From: Neocallimastix lanati (nom. inval.)
Lineage: Eukaryota; Neocallimastigomycota; Neocallimastigomycetes; Neocallimastigales; Neocallimastigaceae
Reading direction: 5' to 3'
Length of the DNA stretch: 64,000 bases
Assembly: GCA_016946835.1 (NCBI GenBank)
Contig: JACVTC010000046.1
Span: forward strand, 1 to 64,000
Made by a program: the position numbers and the translations under genes. The notes under the pieces are model-generated. The model searched no databases. It was not told the origin of the DNA and was given only the letters and a program-made list of their open reading frames with translations. Positions 45,290 to 55,725 of this stretch are shown in pieces; within the stretch, counting starts at the first letter, position 1; each line of letters begins with the position of its first letter.

Positions 45290-48200
45290 TTTCTTCTTCT
45301 GTTTCTAATGGTTCTGATAATTCTGGATTTCTTTTTGTATATGGCTCAAGCTGAGAGATATGAAATACCGGATGGAGATGGAGGTTTTCCGGTAACTCCA
45401 AACGGTAGTTCATTCTTTGCCTTTCTCAATGATTTTAAATGGACCGAGATATTGAGAAGCTAATTTTTTCGCCGGTTCATTGGTAAAGTAGTATCTTCTT
45501 AACCATACTAAGTCATTAACATTGAAATTTGGGCCTTCAGCTTTTCCAACATCCGCATATTTTTTGTAGTCTTCTTTTGCCTTTATAAGGTGTTTCTTGA
45601 GAGATTCGAAATGTGAAGACCAATCCCTAGTTAAGCATGAAGCATTATCCTTTAAAAGAATAGGAGGTGAATCTATAAAACAATAGGGATGGAAGTCGTA
45701 GTTTGCATAAAAGGCGACATACCAATGGAACTATGTAGAGAATTATTATAAGCAAACTCACATAAAGGTAGATAATAACACCAGTCACTTTGAGCAGTAG
45801 AACAATAACAACGAAGATATTGTTCAATAACAGCATTCGCACGCTCTACTTGACCATTAGATTGTTGGTGGTGAGCAGTAGCTAATCTGGGCTTTATCTG
45901 AAGGGCATAACACAAGGAGGTCCAAAATTCCGAAGAAAACTGTGAGCCATGATCCGAAATAATGGTTTTAGGAAATCCATGAAATTTGAACACATTGAGA
46001 AGAAGGAGCTTTGCAGTTTGATCAGCAGAAGGAACATCAGAGCAAGGGACTAAATGGACCATTTTAGTTAAGTGGTCCGATACTACCATGATACAAGTAC
46101 AATCTCTTGAAGTAGAGAGGTAAACAATATAATCGACACCTATAACTTCCCAGGGTTTTGTAGGAATGGGGAGTGGCTGTAACTTGCCATACGGTTTATG
46201 TCTTCTTATCTTGTTTCTTCCACATACTTCGCATGAATGAACGTAATTAATAACGTCCTTTTTCATATTAGGCCACCAGTAGTACCTTCTAAGTTTTTCG
46301 AGGGTCCTATCTACCCCCTGATGGCCACTAGTTGGAGTATCATGAAAAGATTTTAGAAGTCTAGCCTTGAGTGATGCTGGCACAATTATTCTATTTTGGA
46401 AATGTAGGATACCTTTAATGAGGCTGAATATGGAGCTTTTAACTTTACCAGATTTTTCTTGGATCTTTCTTATCGTATCTTGACAAAATTTATCAGACAA
46501 CTGGGACTCTTTTAAGCTATTGATATTTATGTCGATTGTACAGCAGAATACATCATCATTGATGATAGATGAGCCCTCTAAGGAGTTATTCTTCTTATAG
46601 TCCGGTCTTCTTGACAAGGAATCCGGTTTACCAGAACTAACTCCCGGTCTATAAGCAATTCTAAAGTCAAATTTAGATAAGAAGAGGCTCCAACGAATTT
46701 GCCTCTGATTAAGATGTTGAGGTTTCTTCATATAAAGTAGGTTCCTATGGTCTGTAAGAATTTGAACTGGATATTTGGCACCTTCAAGATGATGCCTCCA
46801 TACGTCAAATGCTGTAATAATGGCTAGAAGTTCTTTGTCGTAAATTGTATAATTAACTTCAGCCTTATTCATAGAGCGAGAGTAAAATGCTACAGGATGT
46901 AATAAATTATCCTTAGGGCTAACTTGGGAAAGAATGCAGCCAACAGCAAAATCACTGGCATCTGTTTCTACTACAAATTCTTTCTCTGGATCGGGAAAGA
47001 TAAGTACTTCATTGTTGAGGAAAGCATTTTTAAGTTTATTAAATGCATTATTTGCTTCCTTGTTCCATAAGTAATCAGCATTCTTTTTTAAAAGTTTCCG
47101 CAAAGGTTCAATGATTTCAGCAAAATTTTTTATAAATTTTCTGTAGTAATTCCCTAAACCAAGAAAACTTTGGAGTTCTTTGATGTTTTTAGGTATGGGC
47201 CATTCCAAAATTGATTTTAATTTATCCTTATCCATAGTGAGTCCATGTATAGAAACCGTGAAACCTAAGAATGTAGTTTCAAATACGTGAAATTCACATT
47301 TTTCTAATTTCACGAATAAGCCATTTTTTATTAGTAGAGTAAGAACATGACGAACATGCTTAATGTGAGTGTCAAAGTCAGGAGAAAAGATAATTATATC
47401 ATCCAAGTATGCCTGAACAAAGGATCCAGTGATTTCTGACAATGTATCTTGTATGAATCTTTGAAAAACTGAAGGAGCATTACGTAAGCCGAAAGGCATT
47501 ACAAGATACTCGAAATGACCTATTGGAGTACGGAAGGCTGTAAGATACTCATGTCCTTCCTTTATTCTGACAAGATTATACGCAGACCTTAAGTCAAGTC
47601 TAGTAAAAATCTTTAATCCTTTAAATACTTCCATTAAATCGTTAATCCTTGGCAGTGGGTAACTATTACGGATTGTAATAGCATTCAGACGGCGATAATC
47701 CACGCATAACCTGAGAGAACCATCATGTTTTCTAACAAACAATATTGGAGCACCAGCTGGGGATTTTGATTTTCGAATGAAGCCTTTAGCTAAATTTTCT
47801 TCGATATATTCTTTCAAGGCTTTCATTTCCACCGTAGTTAAAGGATATATTGGTCCAAAGAATAATTGTCCTCCAGGGATCAAATCGATTGTTATGTCAT
47901 AGCTCCGGTGGGGAGGTAATTTATCAGCTTCTTCTTTTTTAAAGACTTTCACTAGATCTGAATAGTATTTTTGAATGATTTCTTTAGTACTAAGTTTCTT
48001 ATTATTGAGAATTTTATCTTTATTTCTAAGTTCCATATTATTGAGAATTTTATTTTTATTTCTAAGTTTCTTATTATTGAGAATTTTATTTTTATTTCTA
48101 AGTTTCTTATTATTGAGAATTTTATTTTTATTTCTAAGTTCATTTGTGTTATTACTTTTATCAGTTTTGACTTGTTCTTGACTTTCAACAATTACACAAC

Positions 48201-49521
48201 ATATATCCTCATCATATAGTTCATCTTCAGAAATAAATGAAGGTATAATTGAGTCATGGCCGCATTGTGAGGATTCTTCTAGCATAGGTGCTGTTATATT
48301 ATTAGAACGGAATATAAATTTATTTCCTTTACAAGAATGACAATGTTGTCCACAGTTACTTTCCAAGAAATAGATTTTATTGGATTTAAAGTTGATATAG
48401 GGATTATGAATCGAGAGCCAATCCCTTCCTAAAATACCACTTATACCTTGAAGTTGTAGATTACCAACGTAGAATTCATAGGTTTCAATATGGTCCATTA
48501 TTTTCAGTTTTAAAGGCTTCGTAGATTGTTTAATTACCATACTTTTACTATTGGGCAATTGGATACTAATAGGAGAAGAAAGGCCTGAGATTGGAATTTT
48601 ATTAGCTGAAATAAAGTCCTTGCAAATAAAGCTTTTGGCAGAGCCTGAATCAATTAGTAAATTAATTTTGAAAGACTTTGAATTGGTAGATATAACAAAG
48701 GTAGTTGTCATAGAATTGGAACTATTTGGTGTATAATTAGCAGAGAGTATTTCTTTTTTGAACTTGTTCTTCCTATGATGTAGATTTCTCGACTTAGTAC
48801 TGCTTTTATTGAATTCATATTTCTTTCTATTAAATGACTTTGTTTTGTGGTTTCTAAAATGACAGGAATTGCGAATTTTGGTCTCCAAGTAGCATTTTTT
48901 GTCTATGTCAATAATAACATTTGTAGCTTCAAATAGTGTTTTTGGCTTCTTTATTTTATCATATTCTTCACGTACTTCATCCAGTAGACCTTTTCCAATT
49001 ATGTCGATGAAAACTTCATCTGGCCATTTAAGCCTTGCTGCTAATCTTCGGAACTCTATCGTGAATTCAGCAACCTTTCCAAGTTGTTCTTGCTTCAAAT
49101 CCCATAACTGCTTCATCAGCATGTACTTCTGCTTCTTCTCATCACCCGAGTCAAAATTCTTGAGTAGTAACTTCTTAAATTTTTGGTAGCTCAGAGTTTT
49201 CAGTGTACCATCAACTAATAGAGAGAGACCCCATCTTCTAGGTAGACCATTTAGTTTATTTATTACGTATGTATTTTTGTTTTCATCGCTTTGGAATGAA
49301 TTTGGATGATCGATGAAAAAACTCTCACATTGAATTAAAACTTCTTGAATATTCGGCTTTATATTTGCTTCTCCTTCTTTGGTAAGAACTCCATTTTGGG
49401 AGAAGAATGTAGGAATAAAATCGGTTATTGCTGATATAAATTTCGAAGCATCGATATTATTGGGATTGATTATTGGAATTTGAAAATTATTTTTTGTACT
49501 TGTTGCTTCTTCACTTTCCAT
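45290..49521 (-). pseudogene. Element G gag-pol region
   Basis: From the - strand start at 49521: gag (capsid-like FWxP-type region with NKLNGLPRRWGLSLLV), no classical CCHC knuckle, retropepsin LLIDSGSAKSFICKDF, a linker with a 12-residue repeat, RT (LPPHRSYDITI; YLDDIIIFS), RNase H (VETDASDFAVGCILS; LTDHRNL), integrase HHCC (FHDTPTSGHQG ... CEVCGRN) and DDE core (GVDYI, ISDHGSQFSS, QVERANAVIEQ). Integrase C-terminal sequence (NVNDLVWLRRYYF-like) follows. About one or two breaks. It stands apart from C/D in sequence and is nearer to element A. Confidence 0.85.
47992..48140 (-). repeat. 36-bp tandem repeat coding a 12-residue unit (element G)
   Basis: Four copies encode variants of LRNKNKILNNKK between protease and RT. 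The unit is in frame, so copy number can change without disrupting the frame. Confidence 0.85.
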
Positions 49522-49623
49522 ATTTAAAATTCTAATAATATAAATAGAGTATAATAGAGTAAAATAAAAAGAAAATAGAGATAAGTGAAGTATAAAAGTA
49601 TTTTATTTTTTATTTTTTATTTT

Positions 49624-49628
<5 letters not shown>

Positions 49629-49665
<37 letters not shown>

Positions 49666-50092
49666 CATTTAAAAATAAAGATTAAATAATATGATAGATT
49701 AGATACATTTATAGTTTATAATACATTATAAAATACATAATTCATTTTAATTAAAATAACTAATATATTTATGGTAAAATATTAAATACAAATTTACATA
49801 ATTTTTTGTAAAAATTCTATTTAAATGAATAATAATAATAAGTAAATAAATTTTATATTATTTATATAAATGTATAAAATTATAATATATAAATAAATTT
49901 AAATCAATATATGAAAATATAACTATTAAATAAATTTATAAGTTAAAATCAATGAATATATTAATTATTATTTAAATAAATAATTATTTAAAAATAATTA
50001 TTATTTTATAAATAATTATAAATTATTAATGATTTTTCATTAATTATAAGAAATATTAATTGTTCATTATTGAATAATTATGATTTCTTACA
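49629..50092 (-). repeat. 5' LTR of element G
   Basis: Matches 44825-45280 apart from T-run length and one base-length change; ends TGATTTCTTACA. Confidence 0.82.
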
Positions 50093-50126
50093 TATTCATG
50101 GTAGACTCGGGGTTGACACTTAGATA

Positions 50127-50175
50127 TTTAAAATCAAGCAGGGGGGGACGGGTATTACCCTGCTTTGATTTTAAA
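50127..50175. other. Strong isolated hairpin with a G7 run
   Basis: Arms TTTAAAATCAAGCAGGG and CCCTGCTTTGATTTTAAA pair over 17 bp with one extra base, around a loop GGGGACGGGTATTA. An A run follows. It lies just outside the right LTR of element G. The function is not known. Confidence 0.55.
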
Positions 50176-51108
50176 AAAAAAAATAATTCTTTAAAAGTTA
50201 TTTATTTTTTTTATTAATATAAAAGTTTATTATTTAAAGTACACATATTTAATTTTTGAGAAATTGTTACAATATTTATATTTTTTTATAAATTTAAAGT
50301 ATAATTAATTGTTTATAATTTAAGTAATTTTATAGAATTATTGAATTAATTTTATATCAATAATTCATTTTTGTTTTAATTTTTATAAATATAATAATAT
50401 AATATTCAAATATAATTTAATTAAAAATAATTATAAAATAAATATATAGAAAATAGTTTTTACTATTTTCTTTGATATTTTTAAGTTAAATAAATTGTTT
50501 TTAAAGATTAATATAATAAATTTAATAATCTTTAATTATTTTAAATAATACTTGTAATTATTTTCAAAATAAAATAAAATTTTTATAATATTTAATTAAT
50601 AAATTTGATAATATTTAAATAATAATTTTTATAATAAGTAAAAATTTTTAATAATAATTTTTAATAATAAATTTAATTAATAATCTTAATAATTTTATAA
50701 TAATATTTAATAGTTATAATATATAAATTTTTATAATAATATTTAATAATTTTAATAATTTTATAATATTAATAATTTATAATAATTTTTAGAATAATAT
50801 TTAATTAATAATTTTAATAATTTTATAATAATTTTTATAATAATATTTAATTAATAGTTTTAATAGTTTAGTATCTTAAAAGTATAATTTTAATATTTAC
50901 AATTGTATTTTAATATACATATATTTAATAATATAACAATAAAATAATTAATTAAAATTTATTTACATTATTTACAAGTTAAAATTAATTTATATCAAAA
51001 TAAATTAAATTTTATTATTAAGTTTAGGTTATCAAGAATATAGGAAAGTACAATTTAGTAAAGAATTATTAATAATAAAATAAAGGTTATTAATTCATTC
51101 TTTACCAT
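50176..51108. other. A+T-rich interval, no gene
   Basis: Repetitive TTTAATAATTTTATAATAATA-like tracts (about 50640-50870). The last 70 bp resembles a diverged B-type LTR end. The TTCA target duplication of element E closes it. Confidence 0.5.
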
Positions 51109-51112
51109 TCAT

Positions 51113-51576
51113 GATACGGTATTTTATTTATGTATCTAAATTAATATTTATTTATGGGCAATGACAATAAGGAATTATGACAAAATAATATATTCTAATA
51201 TTAATTAGAAATAACACATACAATAATACGAAATAAAGTAATAAATATATCTTTTTAATGTTCTCTTTATTTATTATTAATTATTAATTATTACATAAAT
51301 TATTATTATTACTCTCTTATATAAATATTATAATTAATTATCTCAAATATATATAATATCTCTTTTTAACTTTACTAAAATAAAATATAAAATAGCTATT
51401 TATGTGAATTAATTTATCATAAGTATAAACTTATAAATAAAAGAATTCTCCGTTTAATAATTATTATTCTAAAATTATATATATTATTATAAAATTATTA
51501 TTGACCAATAATATTTAAGTACTTCTTTAACCTAAAGAATCTACCTAAATACCATTTTTATAGTGGTCACGTATCA
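51113..51576 (-). repeat. 3' LTR of element E
   Basis: Ends GTCACGTATCA. The polypurine tract next to it reads AAGTGGGGGCGTTT on the - strand. Confidence 0.88.
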
Positions 51577-51631
51577 AAACGCCCCCACTTAAATTAGACT
51601 TCGTCCCCTGAAGTCTCAATAACAATATAAT

Positions 51632-51671
<40 letters not shown>

Positions 51672-52222
51672 TAAAATTTAATTATTGGATTTATTAATTT
51701 TTTTTTTTTTTTTTAAAAAAATTAAATTTTTGAATTAATGATTATTTTAATTTTTGAAATTCGAAATCTTGAAATTTCGAATTAATTTAATTTAAATTAT
51801 TGTTATATATATATAATTATTTATTTATTAATACTTCATCATAATTAAATTATTTATTTATTTTTTATTTTTTTTTTTTATTATTATTATTATTTTTTTT
51901 TATGATTATTATTATTATTACTGTTATTATTGTTATTATTATTATTGTTTTTATTATAATTTATTTCAATAACATTATTAACATTTTTATTTTCGTTATT
52001 TGTATAATTAGTATTGTTATTAGTATTGTTATTATTAAAACTATTATTATTTCCTAATGAATTTATGTTTCTACTATATCCATTATTGTTTTTATTTATA
52101 TTATTTCCAATTATATTATCCTGAATATTATTTATATTTGAATTAAACGTATTTTCTACACAATTAGTATTTAAATTATTGTTGAAATTAATTTCATTTC
52201 CAATATTAACATCTTTATTTTC
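51577..52222 (-). other. Element E 3' region
   Basis: Noncoding or low-complexity: a T run (about 51638-51670), a second at 51699-51714, and Asn-codon-like ATT/AAT repeats at about 51880-52200 that continue the composition of the gag tail. Confidence 0.5.
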
Positions 52223-53329
52223 TTACTTATTATAATTTATACCATGATTATTGCTGATTCTATATTTTATTGTATTTATATTCTCATTTAAATTACTGTT
52301 ATTGTTATTGGTACCAAAATTTTTATTTAAATCATAATTACTTTTATATAGATAATTATTTAAATTATTATTATAATTATTATAATTATTATTACCAAAA
52401 TTATTATTTAAATTATAATTATTTCTATAAATTTCTCTATTCACATTATGCTTTTTACCAAAACTAGTCATATTATGATGATTTTCAGTAATACTACTAT
52501 TTAAATTATAATTTCTACGATAATAATTATTATAGTTTTTATTTCTATCATATAAATTAAATTTATAATTATAATTATTATGGTTTCCAGGTATAAAATT
52601 TCTTCTTTTATTTATTTCCAAAATTCCAGTTCTTTCTAATTCCGCTAATTCTTTAAATGTGTGTCTACAATTAACAGCTTTATGACCTAACTCATAGCAT
52701 CTAAAGCACATAATTTTATTATTCTTATTGTTTATATTACTATTTAATTTATTCATTTTGAAATTATTATTATTCCATTTTTGTTTATTATTCTTATAAA
52801 TATTATTTAAATTTAAATTTAATTTCTTTTCAATTCTTTCAACTTTTTCTGCATACTTGAGAGCTTCGTTTATATCTTCGATTTCTTCTTCTAATATTCT
52901 TAAACAAGGATATATTCTAGACTTAATTGAATTAACATAATTATTAACAGTAATTAATTTCTTTATATTATTATCAATATCATTATATTTTCTTAAGTAT
53001 TTATAATTAAAATTACTAATTGATTCATTTGAATTAATTTTCAAATTAATTAAGTTCCAATATTTCACGCTTGGTGTTATTTCTAGATATTCTTCTAAGG
53101 CTATTTTTATTTCTTTTAAGCTAGGAACCTGATTCTTTTCTTCCTTTAATTCATCAAGAACATACCTAATTTCTTTATTTACACATTCTTTACATAAAAT
53201 AAATCTTCTTTCTTGTTCTTTTATATCCCAAAATTCAAATGACTCGGTTAATTCTTCTATCCATTCATTGATATCATTATTATAATTTTCTAATAATGGT
53301 AACGTACTTAATATCTTAAAAACATTCAT
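52223..53329 (-). CDS. Element E gag (capsid/nucleocapsid)
   Basis: 368 residues. The capsid-like helical region (20-175) aligns with the gag of element H: INEWIEELTESFEFW against KSWATELKLWIKI, VPSLKEIKIALEEYL against FPSLEKIISSLENFY, and NEALKYAEKVERIEKKL against EKAFKIAEKVDRLSVR. A CCHC knuckle (CFRCYELGHKAVNC) starts at 208. The C-terminal 140 residues are Asn-rich with YNNNYN-type repeats. The frame is open with no pol after it, and the start is the first Met, about 215 nt inside the primer site. The protein should form particles that package RNA; reverse transcription would need enzymes from another element. Confidence 0.85.
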   Translation of the reverse strand: MNVFKILSTLPLLENYNNDINEWIEELTESFEFWDIKEQERRFILCKECVNKEIRYVLDELKEEKNQVPSLKEIKIALEEYLEITPSVKYWNLINLKINSNESISNFNYKYLRKYNDIDNNIKKLITVNNYVNSIKSRIYPCLRILEEEIEDINEALKYAEKVERIEKKLNLNLNNIYKNNKQKWNNNNFKMNKLNSNINNKNNKIMCFRCYELGHKAVNCRHTFKELAELERTGILEINKRRNFIPGNHNNYNYKFNLYDRNKNYNNYYRRNYNLNSSITENHHNMTSFGKKHNVNREIYRNNYNLNNNFGNNNYNNYNNNLNNYLYKSNYDLNKNFGTNNNNSNLNENINTIKYRISNNHGINYNK

Positions 53330-53544
53330 CTTTAAAAATTTTATTTATTCTTATATATATTTTTTATTACAATTTTCTAATTCAATTTAATATTATTATA
53401 ACTATTACTATTATAATTATTAATAACTAATTTAAACTAATTAAATTCTTTTTATATATATACTAAATAATATTTATTATATATTTATTATGTAGATGTA
53501 TTATTTTATTAATATTATTTTCATATTATTTTGCTATTGTCACG

Positions 53545-53560
53545 CCCGGATTCTCCATCA
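53545..53560 (-). promoter_or_regulatory. Element E primer-binding site, tRNA type (variant)
   Basis: On the - strand TGATGGAGAATCCGGG lies 4 bp inside the 5' LTR. It aligns with TGGTGGAGATATCGGG of elements B and H, so it is probably a related tRNA complement, though its third base departs from the usual TGG. Confidence 0.55.
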
Positions 53561-53564
53561 AATT

Positions 53565-54029
53565 TGATACGGTATTTTATTTATGTATCTAAATTAATAT
53601 TTATTTATGGGCAATGACAATAAGGAATTATGACAAAATAATATATTCTAATATTAATTAGAAATAACACATACAATAATACGAAATAAAGTAATAAATA
53701 TATCTTTTTAATGTTCTCTTTATTTATTATTAATTATTAATTATTACATAAATTATTATTATTACTCTCTTATATAAATATTATAATTAATTATCTCAAA
53801 TATATATAATATCTCTTTTTAACTTTACTAAAATAAAATATAAAATAGCTATTTATGTGAATTAATTTATCATAAGTATAAACTTATAAATAAAAGAATT
53901 CTCCGTTTAATAATTATTATTCTAAAATTATATATATTATTATAAAATTATTATTGACCAATAATATTTAAGTACTTCTTTAACCTAAAGAATCTACCTA
54001 AATACCATTTTTATAGTGGTCACGTATCA
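53565..54029 (-). repeat. 5' LTR of element E
   Basis: Matches 51113-51576 with no difference noticed. Confidence 0.88.
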
Positions 54030-54032
54030 TTC

Positions 54033-54818
54033 ATGGTATGGTTCATATAATTTTAGGAATATAATAATAATTAACACAAATAATAAAATTACAATAAAAA
54101 AAATAATTTGTTTTAAAATCAATATTTATTTATTTAAATTTATAAAAGAAAAATAATAATATAATTATTTATTTAATAAAAAGAAAGTTATTGATTATAT
54201 TTTATTTCACTAAAATTACATGTATTTATATTTTTTTATCAAATTAAAATTTGTAAAGCCTAACTATTTTTTTAATAAACTAATTACTAATTATTTTTAT
54301 AAATAAAACATTTAAATTGAAATTGAATTATTATTTTAGTTAATAATATTATTGTTATAAATAGTAGTTATATATTATTGAATTATTAATTATTTAATAA
54401 TAGTTTAATACTAATATATATAAAATAAAAATAAAGAGATTATACAGAATATTTTATTGTGGTTTAGTTAAATTTAGTAATTAAAAATAAATTTAAATTG
54501 ATAACAAAATTTTAATAACTAATTAAATAGATTTGATTATTTTCAATATAACATAATACAAAAGAAATATAATATTAATATATTAAGTGGGCAAGGACAA
54601 TATTCTTGGCTAAAGATTTTTAATACATTATAATGGAATCGGATCGATAATTCAAAAAGGAATTATAAGTTAATTAGTGATTTATTAACTTAAGATTTCT
54701 ATTTAGTAATATTTGAAGAATATTGGAAAGTTCCAATTATATAGAATAGAATAATCTATAAGGTTAGAATAATTTATATTATTCTAGCACAATTAGTATT
54801 ATTTGTTCATTCTGTATT
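54033..54818 (-). repeat. Solo LTR of the B family, between elements E and H
   Basis: About 786 bp, closely similar to the element B LTRs, in reverse orientation. Element E inserted at its left edge and element H one base past its right edge. No clear target duplication remains. Confidence 0.85.
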
Positions 54819-54823
54819 ATCAG

Positions 54824-55148
54824 TGTTAAGGTTTTAGAGAATTAAATAAAAATAAAGTAAGAAACACAAATTTTATTTTTTTATTTATTATTTTTATTTA
54901 TAAATTTATTTTATTTTATTTTATTTTATTTTATTTTTTTTGATGATATTTAAAAATTAGTAGCAAAATTTACAACTATTTATACTTTTTTCAAGGCATA
55001 AAAGTTGTTCTTGCCACTAAATTACATTTTATTTATTTTTTTTTTTTTTTTTTATAAAAACTATTAAATTTAAATTGATTTTTATAATTAATTATATAAA
55101 ATTTAATTATAACAATATAAATAAAATACATTTATAATATTAATAAAA

Positions 55149-55208
<60 letters not shown>

Positions 55209-55707
55209 TTATTTATTTAAAAATATCTAAAATATTACTAATAAGAATTTATTTAATTGGCTATAATTTTTATTACAATCTGTTAAAATATTCAAATAAA
55301 AATAAAAATACTATTCTAATATAAAGGTTTTTAATAAAATAAAATATTTTTCAATATAAAATAAAACATTTCGATATAAAATTTTATAATAAAAAGTTAA
55401 AATATAATATATAAATTTTTAATTATCAATATATAAAAATATTATTAATATAAATTTTCATTATTAATATAAAAAAAAAAATAAGATTTATTATTAATAT
55501 TGCTAATATAAGTTTTAAATATATAAAAATATTACTTTTAATATAAGATTTAATATAAAAATATAAAGTTTAATATAATATTTGATTTAATTTTTGATCT
55601 TTGGATTTAAAAATTTATTAAAGTACAAAAATAATAATGTACACATAATGTATTAGAAATAAATCGTAGATTTAATTAAGAATGCATTATTTAGTACATT
55701 CTTATCA
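54824..55707 (-). repeat. 3' LTR of element H
   Basis: 884 bp, includes a T run of about 58 bp at 55149-55206. The polypurine tract beside it reads CGTCGGGGCATCT on the - strand, as in element B. Confidence 0.92.
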
Positions 55708-55725
55708 AGATGCCCCGACGAAGAC

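Larger units (their letters stand above)
44825..50092 (-). mobile_element. Element G: Ty3/gypsy retrotransposon, nearly whole
   Basis: LTRs of about 460 bp differ by one base-length change outside the T run, so the copy is young. Between them lie gag, protease, RT, RNase H and integrase on the - strand, ending next to a purine tract (CAGAAGAAGAAAGAAGAGCAA) at 45281-45301. About one or two breaks. The inner LTR end is a long T run on the + strand, so the primer site could not be located, and no target duplication was recognised. Confidence 0.85.
51113..54029 (-). mobile_element. Element E: gag-only LTR element (TR-GAG type)
   Basis: Two LTRs of about 465 bp, identical by eye, with inverted ends TGATACGG...CGTATCA. 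A 4-5 bp target duplication, (A)TTCA, lies at 51109-51112 and 54030-54033. The 2-kb interior carries a single gag frame, a polypurine tract next to the left LTR and a tRNA-type primer site next to the right one. There is no trace of protease, RT, RNase H or integrase. Known TR-GAG elements of plants have this plan and are thought to be moved by partners. It lies exactly at the edge of a B-family solo LTR. Confidence 0.85.

Noticed and set aside
45281-45463. Short frame upstream of element G coding region on the + strand
   Set aside because: It is antisense to integrase C-terminal sequence of element G.
50090-50175. Helitron 3' end (hairpin followed by CTAA)
   Set aside because: The hairpin is present, but CTAA is followed by G rather than the T target base. 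No TC 5' end or Rep/helicase sequence is visible.
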